64,000 bases of DNA. It comes from Mycolicibacterium vinylchloridicum. Its GTDB lineage: Bacteria > Actinomycetota > Actinomycetes > Mycobacteriales > Mycobacteriaceae. The stretch is taken from assembly GCF_013404075.1 (NCBI RefSeq), contig NZ_JACBJQ010000003.1:62001-126000 (forward strand). The letters are read 5' to 3'. Under the pieces are notes generated by a model that saw nothing but the letters and a program-made list of their open reading frames with translations, was not told the DNA's origin and made no database searches. The position numbers and the translations under genes are program-made. Below are positions 31,541 to 40,897 of the stretch, piece after piece. Within the stretch, counting starts at the first letter, position 1. Each line of letters opens with the position of its first letter.

Positions 31541-32689
31541 ATGACCATCGAGGCCGAGCGCCCGATCTTCACCGCGGACCAGCAGCGGTTTCGCGTTGCG
31601 GTTCGTGAGTTCCTCACCCGTGAGGTGCTTCCGGACTATCCCGACTGGGTGAACGAGGGGAAGCCGTCTCGCCGGTTCTGGGCGGGCGCTGCCGCGCTGG
31701 GCATCCTCGGCATCGGGATCCCGGAGCAATACGGCGGCCTGCCCGGGTCCGACTACCGGCACAGCGCCGTCGTCACCGAAGAGATCCAGGCGCTCGGGAT
31801 GGCGATCGGCGGACTGCGGGTTCAGACCGATATCTGTGTGCCCTATCTGTTGCATCACGGTTCGCCGGCGCAGCAGCAGGCATGGTTGCCGAAGCTGGCC
31901 TCCGGGCAGGCGATCGTCGCGCTCGGTCTTTCCGAGCCCGGGGCGGGTTCGGACCTGAAGGCCATGGCAACGCGCGCAGAGCTCGACGGTGACCATTACG
32001 TGGTGAACGGCGCCAAGACGTTCATCTCCAACGGTGCGGCAGCCGATCTGGTGATCCTCGCGGTGAAGACCGATCCGCAGGCGGGCCGCAATGGAATCAG
32101 CCTGCTCCTGGTCGACACCAATACGGCGGGTTTCGAACGCGGTCGTAAGCTCGACAAGCTCGGCCTGAAAGCCCAGGACCTCGCCGAGATGTCGTTCACC
32201 GACATGGCGGTGCCCGTGCAGAACCTGCTGGGCAGGGAGAACGAAGGGTTCGCCTACCTGACGTCCAACCTCGCCCAGGAGCGGTTGTCCATCGCGATCA
32301 ACTCTCAAGCTGCCGCGTCCGCGGCAGTCGCCTGGACGGCAGAGATGCTGCGGGAGCGCCGATCTCGTGGCGACCTCGGCCAAGAGGCGAAGTTCACGCT
32401 GGCGCAGAGCTCGTCGGAGGTCGCAGCGGGGCAGGCGCTCATCGATCAGTCGCTGGCGGATCATATTGCTGACCGGCTGACGAGCCGGGACGCCGCGGTG
32501 GCGAAGCTGTACTGCACCGAGATGCAGGGCCGGGTCGTCGACCGTTGCCTGGGCCTGTGGGATCCCGGGAGCGTGTGGGACAGCGACTCGCCGATGGGCA
32601 ACGCCTTCCTCGACGGCCGGGTCAGCCGAATCTATGGTGGCTCAAGCGAAATCATGAAGGTCATCATCGGCCAGGATCTGGGCCTGTGA
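31541..32689 (+). CDS. Acyl-CoA dehydrogenase
   Basis: A 382-aa FadE-type enzyme. It shows ALGLSEPGAGSDLKAM, VNGAKTFISNGAAADL and a C-terminal IYGGSSEIMKVIIG. The MCAD-position glutamate is Gly, and NLAQERLSIA provides the isovaleryl-type glutamate. It introduces the 2,3-double bond into an acyl-CoA. GAAGGAG nine bases before ATG 31541 supports this start over a longer reading. The TetR gene follows after 3 bases, so the two are cotranscribed. Confidence 0.88.
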   Translation: MTIEAERPIFTADQQRFRVAVREFLTREVLPDYPDWVNEGKPSRRFWAGAAALGILGIGIPEQYGGLPGSDYRHSAVVTEEIQALGMAIGGLRVQTDICVPYLLHHGSPAQQQAWLPKLASGQAIVALGLSEPGAGSDLKAMATRAELDGDHYVVNGAKTFISNGAAADLVILAVKTDPQAGRNGISLLLVDTNTAGFERGRKLDKLGLKAQDLAEMSFTDMAVPVQNLLGRENEGFAYLTSNLAQERLSIAINSQAAASAAVAWTAEMLRERRSRGDLGQEAKFTLAQSSSEVAAGQALIDQSLADHIADRLTSRDAAVAKLYCTEMQGRVVDRCLGLWDPGSVWDSDSPMGNAFLDGRVSRIYGGSSEIMKVIIGQDLGL

Positions 32690-32692
32690 GCC

Positions 32693-33280
32693 ATGGGCTC
32701 CGCACGGTTGGCCCCCAAGACCACTGCCACACGCGAAGCACAGATCCTCGCGGCCGCTGAGCAGTTGTTCTTCGAACGCAGCTTTGACGGTGTCGGTGTC
32801 GACGAGATCGGCCGGACGGCCGGCACCAGCGGGTCCGCGATCTACCGATACTTCCCGAACAAGGACGCCATCCTGGCCGCACTGTTCGACGAGGTGCTCG
32901 ACACCCTGCTGCTACGGATCGGCGAACCGGCCGACGATCCGTCCGTCGATCTGGACCGATTGCTGCGCGCGTTCGCCGGCCTGGTCGCCAGTCACGAGCG
33001 ACTGGTCGCTATCTGGATGCGCGAACAGCGTTCGCTGGCACAGCGATACCGCGACCAGCATGACCGCAGGCAGAAGCGGGTGACCGAACGGTGGGTGAGC
33101 TGTTTGCGCCGCTGCTATCCCGGAGCTTCGACCGACGAACTCGTCACCGCGACCCGCGGCGTCCAGTTGCTGTTGCTGTCAGAGGCCTTTCGGCCACCGA
33201 GCGGGCGTGGCGCTCCGTATGCACAAGAACTGCTGGTGAAGCTCGGCCTGACTGCCCTGCAGGCATTGGACGGTGGTTAG
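32693..33280 (+). CDS. TetR-family regulator
   Basis: A 195-aa TetR protein with the HTH FDGVGVDEIGRTAGTSGSAI and YRYFPNKDAIL (about residues 32-64). It is 3 bases after the acyl-CoA dehydrogenase stop, so it lies in the same operon under the operator at 31402-31418. In the TetR family such fadE-linked members often sense acyl-CoA. It lacks the MPVFFGG and WVSRWYRP segments of the two TetR paralogues at 23.1 and 40.9 kb. Confidence 0.85.
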   Translation: MGSARLAPKTTATREAQILAAAEQLFFERSFDGVGVDEIGRTAGTSGSAIYRYFPNKDAILAALFDEVLDTLLLRIGEPADDPSVDLDRLLRAFAGLVASHERLVAIWMREQRSLAQRYRDQHDRRQKRVTERWVSCLRRCYPGASTDELVTATRGVQLLLLSEAFRPPSGRGAPYAQELLVKLGLTALQALDGG

Positions 33281-33364
33281 CGTCCGAGTGATACGCCGAG
33301 CGTGTGCCCTGCCGGCGACTGTGCGAATGATCTTCGACAACAACCCGCACGTTCGACGCGTGGG

Positions 33365-34165
33365 CTATTCCGTGAGGAACGCCATGAGAACCTTGTCGAA
33401 TTCGTCGGGGGACTCGAGCATCGGGAAGTGGCCGCAGTCGAGTTCGACCATCGTCGAGTCCGCCAGCTGTGCCTTCAGCCAGTGCGATCCCTTGGTCGAG
33501 TGCACCCGGTCGGCGGTGCCGTTGATCTGAAGCACCGGCTGGCGAACGGTCGCGATCTCGGCGATCAGATCCGTTCGTAAGAGCGTGTGGTAGCAGGCGA
33601 TCGCCGACCAGGTCGGCATCCGCATCCAGGTCCCCATCAACCAATTGACCACTCGGGGATCGGGTTCCGATGCGAAGTTCGTCTGGATCAGCTGGTATCG
33701 GGCCGCCACCCGGTCGGTCTCCTCGGCCTTGACCATCTGCGCGACGACATCGTCGGGCGGCGCACCGAAGGGAAAGTCCGCACTTCGGCTCGCCCGCACC
33801 GCATTGGAGCCGACGAGCACCAGCCGGCTCACCAATTCGGGTGCCAGGGCAGCGGTGTGGAAGGCGACCTGCCCGCCGAACGAATGGCCGACGATCACCG
33901 TCGAATCGACCCCCAACGCGGTGAGGACGGCCACGACGTCACCGCTGAGCCGGTCGATGTCGTAGCCGTCGAGGGGGTGGTCGGAGTGGCTGTGACCGCG
34001 TTGTGTGATGCAGATGGTGCGATATCCGGCTGCGGTCAGCACCCGCACCTGGCGGTCCCAGAGTTCGTGGTCAAGTCCGAAGCCGGAGATGAAGACCACA
34101 GCGGGGCCCGTGCCGAGATCCTGAACATGAACGCGCACTTTGTCTTCCACGTCGATCATGGGCAT
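33365..34165 (-). CDS. Alpha/beta hydrolase
   Basis: A 266-aa hydrolase with oxyanion-loop SGFGLDHELWD, nucleophile elbow VGHSFGG (Ser95), an Asp in NGTADRVHS and a catalytic His in ELDCGHFPML (His246). The ATG at 34165 is chosen because GGAGGTG lies nine bases upstream. It could hydrolyse the ester or lactone made by the Baeyer-Villiger enzyme, but that is inference from the neighbourhood. It is divergent from the crotonase at 34230, with the class-1 operator between. Confidence 0.82.
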   Translation of the reverse strand: MPMIDVEDKVRVHVQDLGTGPAVVFISGFGLDHELWDRQVRVLTAAGYRTICITQRGHSHSDHPLDGYDIDRLSGDVVAVLTALGVDSTVIVGHSFGGQVAFHTAALAPELVSRLVLVGSNAVRASRSADFPFGAPPDDVVAQMVKAEETDRVAARYQLIQTNFASEPDPRVVNWLMGTWMRMPTWSAIACYHTLLRTDLIAEIATVRQPVLQINGTADRVHSTKGSHWLKAQLADSTMVELDCGHFPMLESPDEFDKVLMAFLTE

Positions 34166-34192
34166 ACGCCGTGCCACCTCCATTCGAAATAA

Positions 34193-34209
34193 TGATACAG
34201 TTCGTCTTA
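34193..34209. promoter_or_regulatory. Class-1 operator between hydrolase and crotonase genes
   Basis: TGATAC-AGTTC-GTCTTA, 10 of 12 arm positions. On the minus strand TATTAT (34215-34210) abuts it and faces the hydrolase. The + strand has AATAAT on the other side, so one site could serve both divergent promoters. Confidence 0.65.
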
Positions 34210-34229
34210 ATAATACGGAAGAGGTGCCG

Positions 34230-35027
34230 ATGAATCCGGACTTCCACGGCCTGGAGCTGACCGACCGCGGTGCCGGGGTATGGGAGATCACGCTCACCCG
34301 CCCCGAGTTGCGCAACCGATTCGACAACCTGCTTCAGATCGAGCTCGCCACCGCATTGCGCCGCCTGGGCGATGACGACGGCGTCCGCGCGATCGTCCTT
34401 GGCTCGACCGGCCCGGCATTCTCCGCGGGCGGTGATTTCGCGCTGATGCGCGCGGCCCATGATGACGCCGTGGTACGCAGCGACACGGTGGCGGCGGGCC
34501 GGGATCTGTTGGCCGCCTTTCTCGATCTGCGCCAGCCCGTCGTCGCTGCAGTCCAGGGAGCGGCGATCGGGCTTGGTGCCACGGTCGCGTTGATGTGCGA
34601 CGTGGTCGTCGCCGCCAAACGCGCGAAGCTCGCCGACACCCACGTCCAGATCGGGTTGGTCGCCGGCGACGGTGGTTGCCTGGTGTGGCCGCATGCCGCC
34701 GGCCTGCTTCGCGCCAAGCGCCACTTACTGACCGGCGACCCGCTCGACGCCGAGACCGCCTACCAGATCGGACTCGTCACCGACCTGGTGGATGAGCCGG
34801 ATCAGGCGCTGCCCTGCGCCCGGCAGATCGCTGCGCGCATCGCGGCATTGCCGCCGATGGCTGTGCAGGGCACCAAGAAAGCGCTCAACCATCTCGCGAA
34901 GCAGCGCGCCGCAGAGGTTGTCGAGCTGGCCTTCGAGCTGGAGGATCAGACCCTCACCAGTAGCGATCTTCTCGAGGGGATCGCCGCGTTCCAGGAGGGC
35001 CGGGCCCCGGAGTTCACCGGCCGCTGA
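34230..35027 (+). CDS. Crotonase-superfamily protein lacking both hydratase glutamates
   Basis: A 265-aa enoyl-CoA hydratase-fold protein with the oxyanion segment GPAFSAGGDFALM and AAIGLGATVALMCDVVV. The residue equal to Glu144 of classical hydratase is Thr (GLGAT) and that equal to Glu164 is His (ADTHVQIG), so simple hydratase chemistry is unlikely. Isomerase, hydrolase or C-C lyase activity is possible. GAAGAGG precedes the ATG. The C-terminus overlaps the convergent acyl-CoA dehydrogenase gene by 14 bases. Confidence 0.83.
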   Translation: MNPDFHGLELTDRGAGVWEITLTRPELRNRFDNLLQIELATALRRLGDDDGVRAIVLGSTGPAFSAGGDFALMRAAHDDAVVRSDTVAAGRDLLAAFLDLRQPVVAAVQGAAIGLGATVALMCDVVVAAKRAKLADTHVQIGLVAGDGGCLVWPHAAGLLRAKRHLLTGDPLDAETAYQIGLVTDLVDEPDQALPCARQIAARIAALPPMAVQGTKKALNHLAKQRAAEVVELAFELEDQTLTSSDLLEGIAAFQEGRAPEFTGR

Positions 35028-36060
35028 ACAGTCCGGCCGCCACCACCCGGCGCGAGTCGGAGAATCCCCGTGCCGCGGTGGACAGAAACCGGGTGTCGGC
35101 GAACGCCTGGGCGATCGGGTATTCCCGCATGTATCCGTATCCGCCGTGGAGCTGCAGGCTCTGATCGGCGGCCCGGCCGGCCAACTGGACAGCAACCTCG
35201 CGGACGGCGGCGGCGTCCACGGGGCCCAGGGTGGAAGCCGAGCGAGCCGTCAGGCAGTGGTCGACATAGTGTGTGGCCGAGCGTATTTCGGCCGCAATCT
35301 CGGCCAGGCGCATTTGCGTGTTCTCGAACTCGGCGAGGGGCCTTCCGAACACCCGCCGGCTCTCGGCGTAGTCGATCGCCAACTCCGTCGACCGGCGGGC
35401 GGCGGCCAGGGCCACCACGGCGATCCACAGGTCGATATCTCTGCGGGCACTGACACCGCAGTCGCGCAGCGGGGCCAGTGTGTCCGGGCCGGCCGACGCG
35501 ACCACGATGTCGGCGCAGCCGGTTTCGGGCGCTGCCAGGCCGGCCGGCGACGGGATCGTCGTGACGCCCGCGGCCGTGGCGAACAGCAGGCTCGTCTGGT
35601 CGCCGCCGGTCATCAGGACGAGATCCGCCAGTCGAGCCCCGATCACCGCATGCCCGTCGACGTCGCCCGCCGCGACAGCGATGGACTCGCCGGATATCAG
35701 CGCGGGCAGCAGCCGTCGCTGGATTTCCGGGCTGCCATGGTCGAGTAGTGCAGGGATCACCACACCGGCGTGCAGCGCCCACAACAGCGCCAAGCCGATC
35801 GATCCGGCGTCGACGGTCTCCTCGATCAGTGCGGCGAGGAACGCATAGTCGCCCGCCTCACCGCCGCCGAACTGTTCAGGTGCGCAGGTACCGAGGAAGC
35901 CGTGCGACCCGGCGGTGGTGAATACCTCGCGCGAGACGGTGCCGCCGTGCCGCCAGGCATCCAGGTGCGGTGTGACATCGCCGGCGACGAACCGTCGCGC
36001 GCTCTCCCGGAAGGCTGCGTGGTCGGACGTCGGATCCGGCCGCCGTGCCAGCGCAGTCAC
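35014..36060 (-). CDS. Short acyl-CoA dehydrogenase, probable non-catalytic (beta-type) subunit
   Basis: A 348-aa acyl-CoA dehydrogenase-fold protein, shorter than usual because the middle beta domain is reduced. The C-terminal LQLHGGYGYMREYPIAQAFADTRF is well kept. The helix that normally holds the isovaleryl-type glutamate (DLWIAVVALAAARR) has none. Family knowledge: mycobacterial steroid catabolism uses alpha2beta2 dehydrogenases in which one chain has lost catalytic residues. The GTG at 36060 overlaps the thiolase stop (GTGA). Its partner chain is not obvious. Confidence 0.8.
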   Translation of the reverse strand: MTALARRPDPTSDHAAFRESARRFVAGDVTPHLDAWRHGGTVSREVFTTAGSHGFLGTCAPEQFGGGEAGDYAFLAALIEETVDAGSIGLALLWALHAGVVIPALLDHGSPEIQRRLLPALISGESIAVAAGDVDGHAVIGARLADLVLMTGGDQTSLLFATAAGVTTIPSPAGLAAPETGCADIVVASAGPDTLAPLRDCGVSARRDIDLWIAVVALAAARRSTELAIDYAESRRVFGRPLAEFENTQMRLAEIAAEIRSATHYVDHCLTARSASTLGPVDAAAVREVAVQLAGRAADQSLQLHGGYGYMREYPIAQAFADTRFLSTAARGFSDSRRVVAAGLFSGR

Positions 36061-37247
36061 AGCCGTTCGATCACCGTGGCATTGGCCATCCCGCCGGCTT
36101 CGCACATCGACTGCAGCCCGTAGCGCCCGCCGGTGCTTTCCAGCGAATTGAGCATCGTCGTCAACAGCCGGGCGCCGGATGCGCCGAGCGGATGGCCCAG
36201 CGCGATCGCTCCGCCGCGGGGATTGAGCTTGTCGGGATCGGCGCCGAAATGCTGCGCCCACGCCATCGGCACCGGAGCGAACGCCTCGTTGATCTCGTAG
36301 TGATCGATCTCGTCGATCGTCAAACCGGTTCGCCGCAGCACCTTCTCGGTCGCGGGCAGCGGGCCGGTCAGCATGGTCAGGGGATCATCGCCGGCCAAGC
36401 CGAAGCCGTGGAACCGTGCCCGTGGGGTGAGCCCGAGGCGCTCGGCGGTGTCGTCGGACATGATGAGCACCGCGGCCGCGCCGTCGGCCAGCTGCGATGA
36501 ATTGCCCGCCGTGATCGACCAGTCGGTGATTTCGGGGAATCGTGCCGCCATCTCGTCGGAATAGAACGACGGCTTCAAGGCGCCCAGGCCGTCGACGGTG
36601 GTGGCCGGCCTGACGGTCTCGTCGCTGCTCACCACGCCGTCGGGCGTCGTGATTCCGACGATCTCGGCGCTGAAGTCGGCCGCCGCGGCGTTGCGGTGCG
36701 AGCGGGCCGAGAATTCGTCGAGCGCTTCCCGGTCGAGCTTCCACCGGGCGGCGATCAGCTCCGCCGAAACACCCTGCGGGATAAGGCCGGGGGCGTAGCG
36801 CTCGGCGACCGACGGGCCGTAGGGGTCTTGGCCGATCCGGGCGGTGAACATCGGGATTCGGCTCATCGACTCCACCCCGGCCGCGACGACGATGTCGCAT
36901 GCGCCGGCGATGACCGACTGGGCGGCGAAGTCGGCTGCCTGCTGGCTCGAGCCGCAGGCCCGGTGAACTGCCACCGATGGCACCGTCTCGGGTAGGCCGG
37001 CGGCCAGCCAGGCCCACCTGCCGACCGGGCCGGACTGTTCGCCGACCTGACTGACGCACCCGGCGATCACGTCATCGACGGTTGCCGGATCGATCCCGGT
37101 CCGCTCGATCAGCGCCGCGATGACCTGGCCGAGCAACTCGACGGGATGGACGCCGGACAGCGCGCCGCCGGGCTTACCGTCCTTGGGCGCCTTGCCTTTT
37201 GCCATCGGGGAGCGGACCGCGTCGATGATGACGGCTTGTCGTGTCAT
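36057..37247 (-). CDS. Acetyl-CoA acetyltransferase (thiolase)
   Basis: A 396-aa degradative-type thiolase with the acylated cysteine in VHRACGSSQQA (Cys98), the NEAFAPV motif, the catalytic His in ALGHPLGASGAR and the second Cys in MCEAGGMANA. It cleaves 3-ketoacyl-CoA in the last beta-oxidation step. GAGGAG precedes the ATG. It sits between a SnoaL-like gene upstream and the short dehydrogenase gene, which overlaps it. Confidence 0.91.
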   Translation of the reverse strand: MTRQAVIIDAVRSPMAKGKAPKDGKPGGALSGVHPVELLGQVIAALIERTGIDPATVDDVIAGCVSQVGEQSGPVGRWAWLAAGLPETVPSVAVHRACGSSQQAADFAAQSVIAGACDIVVAAGVESMSRIPMFTARIGQDPYGPSVAERYAPGLIPQGVSAELIAARWKLDREALDEFSARSHRNAAAADFSAEIVGITTPDGVVSSDETVRPATTVDGLGALKPSFYSDEMAARFPEITDWSITAGNSSQLADGAAAVLIMSDDTAERLGLTPRARFHGFGLAGDDPLTMLTGPLPATEKVLRRTGLTIDEIDHYEINEAFAPVPMAWAQHFGADPDKLNPRGGAIALGHPLGASGARLLTTMLNSLESTGGRYGLQSMCEAGGMANATVIERL

Positions 37248-37278
37248 GGTTCTCCTCTAGTCGAGTCGGTGTAGGAGG

Positions 37279-37704
37279 TCAGGCGGGCTGCGGTGCGGAG
37301 ATCGCGTCGGAATCCCAGTAGAACGCCCGGATCTCCTGCACCATCCCGTCGGAGAACCGCCAGAGTTCCAGAGCTTGGTTGGCCACGGGGGCAGCACTTC
37401 CCGGTTGCAGCCAGTCGAACGTGATCCAGGCGACCACCTCGTCGCCCTCGCCGATCGCGCTGACCAGTCGGAGATTCTTGGCACCGGCAGGGGAATCGGG
37501 ATTAGCCGATGCGACGAACACCGCACGCAACCGCCGGGCACCCTCAACCCGGCCGCCGTGCGGTAACGACGGGGGCCATTCGATGGCCGCGTTTTCGGCG
37601 AACCGGCTCTCGACGGTGCGCACGATCGTTTCGGTATCGGCGGCGGCAAGCGCGGTGTAGAAATCGGTGACGAGCTGGCGTGGGTTGGCCGCTGCTTCTG
37701 GCAT
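37279..37704 (-). CDS. SnoaL/NTF2-like protein
   Basis: A 141-aa NTF2-fold protein (start ANPRQLVTDFYTALAAADTE, ending in a strand with VQEIRAFYWDSDAI). Proteins of this fold include isomerases, hydratases and ligand binders such as steroid delta-isomerase. No catalytic pair can be assigned. It is first in an operon with thiolase (31 bases downstream), which suggests a role in the same degradation pathway. Confidence 0.75.
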   Translation of the reverse strand: MPEAAANPRQLVTDFYTALAAADTETIVRTVESRFAENAAIEWPPSLPHGGRVEGARRLRAVFVASANPDSPAGAKNLRLVSAIGEGDEVVAWITFDWLQPGSAAPVANQALELWRFSDGMVQEIRAFYWDSDAISAPQPA

Positions 37705-37737
37705 GAAGACACCTCGTGTTCTCGGCGATGCGATTTT

Positions 37738-37754
37738 AGGACACTAGCGTCTCA
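37738..37754. promoter_or_regulatory. Class-1 half operator before the SnoaL-thiolase operon
   Basis: On the minus strand TGAGAC-GCTAG is perfect in the left arm, but the right arm fits poorly (7 of 12 in total). The sequence TGAGACGCTAG is shared exactly with the site at 63062-63078. Confidence 0.4.
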
Positions 37755-37775
37755 GTAATCGAAGAGCAATGCGCC

Positions 37776-38249
37776 TCAGTCCAGCCGGACGGCCGAGGAA
37801 CCGCCCGCAACCATCGTTCCGTGGCTGGTGGCGCACCGATTGCCATTGGCATCCTCGACGACCACCTCGATGAACTTCATCCGCCGGCCACCGCCGAGCG
37901 GGGTGGCCCGGAACAGCAACGGTGCGAGCGCTGGGAGGTGGTATTGGATGTGCAAGGAACCAGTGGCGGGCAACTGGCCGGGATCACTGACCCGCATGGC
38001 CATCGCGCCCATGACCTGATCGGCCGCGGCGACGACGATGCCGCCGTTGACGGCGCCGTTCGGGTTGGGTGTCAGGACCGGTCGCGCCATCCGGAACACG
38101 GCGACGTCGCGGGTGAACTCCTCGCACCGCAGTCCCAGGTCGGCGCAGAATGGCAGCCTGTGGACCCAGGACAGCCAGTCGGCGTCGGTATCGCCTGCGG
38201 GTAACCACCAGGGTTCGCGCGGATCGTAGTAATCGGAGCGTTCGGGCAT
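37776..38249 (-). CDS. PaaI-type hotdog thioesterase
   Basis: A 157-aa hotdog-fold protein. The helix segment PNPNGAVNGGIVVAAADQVMG holds the Gly-rich turn and Asp typical of PaaI/acyl-CoA thioesterases, followed by SLHIQYHLPAL. It may hydrolyse an acyl-CoA intermediate or release trapped CoA. The ATG at 38249 gives the normal family length. A longer reading would run into the promoter of the divergent SDR gene. Confidence 0.8.
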   Translation of the reverse strand: MPERSDYYDPREPWWLPAGDTDADWLSWVHRLPFCADLGLRCEEFTRDVAVFRMARPVLTPNPNGAVNGGIVVAAADQVMGAMAMRVSDPGQLPATGSLHIQYHLPALAPLLFRATPLGGGRRMKFIEVVVEDANGNRCATSHGTMVAGGSSAVRLD

Positions 38250-38335
38250 GGGTTCAGCGTAGTCCGACCGGTAACGATCGTTTCCATACGAAGTGAGCTG
38301 TGAGCGTTGACACGGACCGCCGCGGTAGGCAATTA

Positions 38336-38352
38336 TGAGACAGCACGACTTA
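38336..38352. promoter_or_regulatory. Class-1 operator before the SDR-SDR-crotonase operon
   Basis: TGAGAC-AGCAC-GACTTA, 10 of 12 arm positions, ending 30 bases before the SDR start and 87 bases from the divergent thioesterase start. Confidence 0.65.
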
Positions 38353-38382
38353 AAAATGAGTCCGGAACAAGGAGATCGGGAT

Positions 38383-39213
38383 ATGGGGCTGGCCGAAGGA
38401 AAGGTCGCATTCATCTCGGGAGTGGCGCGTGGGCAGGGACGTTCTCACGCCGTGCGCCTTGCCGAAGAAGGTGCCGACATCATCGGGTTCGATATCTGCG
38501 CCGACGACGATGCCGTCGAATATCCACTGGCCACCCCGGCCGATCTCGACGAAACCCGCGCTCTCATCGAGAAATTCGGGCGGACGGCGATCCTGGAGGT
38601 CGCCGACGTCCGCGACTACGACGCCGTGAAGAACGTGGTCGACTCCGGTGTCGCGCAACTCGGCCGGCTGGACATCGTGCTCGCCAACGCGGGCGTCATG
38701 GCGATCACCGGTGAGCACCGGCTGCGCCGTGCCGCCTGGGATGTCGGTATCGACGTGATGCTCAACGGTGTGTACAACACCGTCGAGGCGGCGATCCCTC
38801 ATGTGCGTGCCGGCGGACGCGGTGGGTCCATTGTCATCACCAGTTCGACGGCCGGCCTGACCGGCGGCCTATCCGATGGCTCGCCCGGTATCCAGGGCTA
38901 CATCGCCGCCAAGCACGGTGTGGTGGGTTTGATGCGAGGGTGGTCGAATGTACTTGCCAAGGACGGGATTCGGGTCAACACGGTGCACCCGACCGGGGTC
39001 AATTCGCCCATGGTTGCCAACGAGGCGTTCGCGCGGTTCGTCCAGGAGTATCCCGAGGTCGCCGCGATCATGCAGAATCCGTTCCCACTGCCCAACGGGC
39101 TCTTGGAGCCCGAGGATGTGACCAACTCGATCATGCACCTCGTCTCCGATGCCGGTCAGTACATCACCGGCACCGAGTTCCGCGTCGACGCCGGGTTCTC
39201 CAGCCGGGCCTGA
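38383..39213 (+). CDS. Mycofactocin-dependent-type SDR oxidoreductase
   Basis: A 276-aa short-chain dehydrogenase. The cofactor region ISGVARGQGRSHAVRLAEEG, followed by a long FDICADDD loop, is the form seen in mycofactocin-coupled SDRs, whose NAD(P) does not exchange. The active-site pattern YIAAK is present. It would oxidise an alcohol, for example the P450 product. AAGGAG precedes ATG 38383. If the assignment is right, the host needs the mft genes, which are not in this window. Confidence 0.82.
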   Translation: MGLAEGKVAFISGVARGQGRSHAVRLAEEGADIIGFDICADDDAVEYPLATPADLDETRALIEKFGRTAILEVADVRDYDAVKNVVDSGVAQLGRLDIVLANAGVMAITGEHRLRRAAWDVGIDVMLNGVYNTVEAAIPHVRAGGRGGSIVITSSTAGLTGGLSDGSPGIQGYIAAKHGVVGLMRGWSNVLAKDGIRVNTVHPTGVNSPMVANEAFARFVQEYPEVAAIMQNPFPLPNGLLEPEDVTNSIMHLVSDAGQYITGTEFRVDAGFSSRA

Positions 39214-39305
39214 CTTCCGCCACGAACTCCGCCGGTCCGGTAGAAGCACTGCCGGATCGGCGTGTCGGCGTGTGCGGGCCGTCCAACCACAGTGAAAGGC
39301 ACAGC

Positions 39306-40070
39306 ATGAACATTGACGGCGCATCCGCGGTGGTCACCGGCGGCGCATCGGGTCTCGGCCTGGCCACCGTCAAACGACTTCTCGACCACGGAGCTCACGT
39401 GGTGATCGCCGACCTGCCGACATCGGCGGGGGAGTCCGTGGCCGCCGAACTCGGTCCCCGCGCACGGTTTTCCGCCGCGGACGTCCGCAGCACGGACGAA
39501 GTCACCGCGGCACTGGACCTCGCGGCGGAGGCGGGACCCGTTCGCGCGGTGGTGCACTGCGCAGGCCGCGGTGGGCCGGTCCGGGTGGTCGACAAGAACG
39601 GTGAACCGGGCTCGCTGGAGCTCTACACCGAGATCGTCACCACGAACCTGATCGGGTCGTTCAACGTGCTTCGGCTGGCAGCCGCGCGGATGGCGACCAA
39701 TGAACCCGTCGATGGTGACCGCGGCGTGGTGATCATGACGGCATCGGTGGCCGCGTTCGAAGGCCAGATCGGTCAGATTCCCTACGCCTCGTCCAAGGCC
39801 GGCGTGGTGGGGATGACGATCGTCGCGGCGCGCGATCTGGCAGGCAAACAGATTCGGGTGAACACCATTGCTCCGGGAACCTTCGACACGCCGTTGCTGG
39901 CCCGATTGTCCGAGCAGGTGCGCAATTCCCTTGCCGCGACCGTCCCGCACCCGAGCCGGCTGGGTGATCCCGATGAGTTCGCTCACCTGGCGCTGGCCAT
40001 CATCGAGAACGGCATGCTCAACGGCGAGACGATCAGGCTGGACGGCGCGATCCGGATGGCGCCGCGGTGA
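39306..40070 (+). CDS. SDR, 3-hydroxyacyl-CoA dehydrogenase type II-like
   Basis: A 254-aa SDR with [13 protein letters not shown], the catalytic Tyr/Lys in IPYASSKAG, and the [13 protein letters not shown] motif. It resembles type 2 3-hydroxyacyl-CoA dehydrogenases (HSD10 class), which would give the 3-ketoacyl-CoA for thiolase. The ATG at 39306 leaves 92 bases after the preceding SDR. The next gene overlaps its stop (GTGA). Confidence 0.85.
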   Translation: MNIDGASAVVTGGASGLGLATVKRLLDHGAHVVIADLPTSAGESVAAELGPRARFSAADVRSTDEVTAALDLAAEAGPVRAVVHCAGRGGPVRVVDKNGEPGSLELYTEIVTTNLIGSFNVLRLAAARMATNEPVDGDRGVVIMTASVAAFEGQIGQIPYASSKAGVVGMTIVAARDLAGKQIRVNTIAPGTFDTPLLARLSEQVRNSLAATVPHPSRLGDPDEFAHLALAIIENGMLNGETIRLDGAIRMAPR

Positions 40071-40828
40071 ACATCGAGATCGAGGTCGACCAGAACGTCG
40101 GCATCCTCGCGATCAACCGGCCCGCGGTTCGGAATGCGATTGACCTGCCGACGGCCGAGGAGATCGCGGCCGCGCTCGATGATGTCGAAGCCCGACCGGA
40201 GATCCGGGCGATCGTCATCACCGGGCGTGGCGGCTTCTTCAGTGCAGGGATGGACCTCAAGGCGTTCACCGCGACGAACCAGCGGCCGATCACGGCGACT
40301 CGCGGTGCGTTCGGAATTGTGGCGAATCCGCCGGCCAAACCGCTGGTCGCGGCCATCGAAGGTGCCGCCCTCGGCGGTGGCCTGGAGATCGCCCTGTCGG
40401 CCGACGTCATCGTCGTCGCCGAGGACGCCAAGCTCGGCTTGCCCGAGGTCGCCCGCGGGCTGGTGGCCACTGCCGGCGGTGTGCTGCGGCTGCCCAGCCG
40501 GGTGCCCAGGGCGGTGGCGCTGGAGATGATCATGACCGGTTCGCCGATCTCCGCGGCCCGGGCGTATGAGATCGGCCTGGTCAACCGGGTCGTGCCGGCG
40601 GGCACCGCATTGGCCGGCGCCGTCGAGCTCGCCCGGACGATCGCCGCCAATGCACCGATGGCGGTGCGGGCCGCCAAGGCGGTGGCCGTCAACGCGGTGC
40701 ATTGGGATGGTTCCGACGGGTTTGCCCTGCAGCGCCGGTATACCGATCCGGTGCGTGACTCGGCCGACGCGGCCGAGGGTGCCCGAGCGTTCGTGGAAAA
40801 GCGTCCGCCGGTCTGGCAAGACGCTTAA
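40067..40828 (+). CDS. Enoyl-CoA hydratase with intact catalytic glutamates
   Basis: A 253-aa crotonase with GRGGFFSAGMDL, GAALGGGLEIALSAD and KLGLPEVARGL. Both classical hydratase glutamates are present (GGGLE and LPE), unlike the other two crotonases of this island. It is therefore the likely 2,3-enoyl-CoA hydratase of the pathway. The GTG start overlaps the SDR stop, so hydratase and hydroxyacyl-CoA dehydrogenase are made together. Confidence 0.88.
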   Translation: MNIEIEVDQNVGILAINRPAVRNAIDLPTAEEIAAALDDVEARPEIRAIVITGRGGFFSAGMDLKAFTATNQRPITATRGAFGIVANPPAKPLVAAIEGAALGGGLEIALSADVIVVAEDAKLGLPEVARGLVATAGGVLRLPSRVPRAVALEMIMTGSPISAARAYEIGLVNRVVPAGTALAGAVELARTIAANAPMAVRAAKAVAVNAVHWDGSDGFALQRRYTDPVRDSADAAEGARAFVEKRPPVWQDA

Positions 40829-40857
40829 GCATCCGGGCGGCCGATCGTCATCTATTC

Positions 40858-40874
40858 TGAGTCCATCAGTCTCA
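40858..40874. promoter_or_regulatory. Class-1 operator before the TetR gene
   Basis: TGAGTC-CATCA-GTCTCA, 11 of 12 arm positions. -10-like TATTCT (40853-40858) overlaps its first base, and the TetR start is 23 bases downstream. This fits autoregulation. Confidence 0.7.
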
Positions 40875-40897
40875 GATTAGATGGAGGAAGTCGAAGC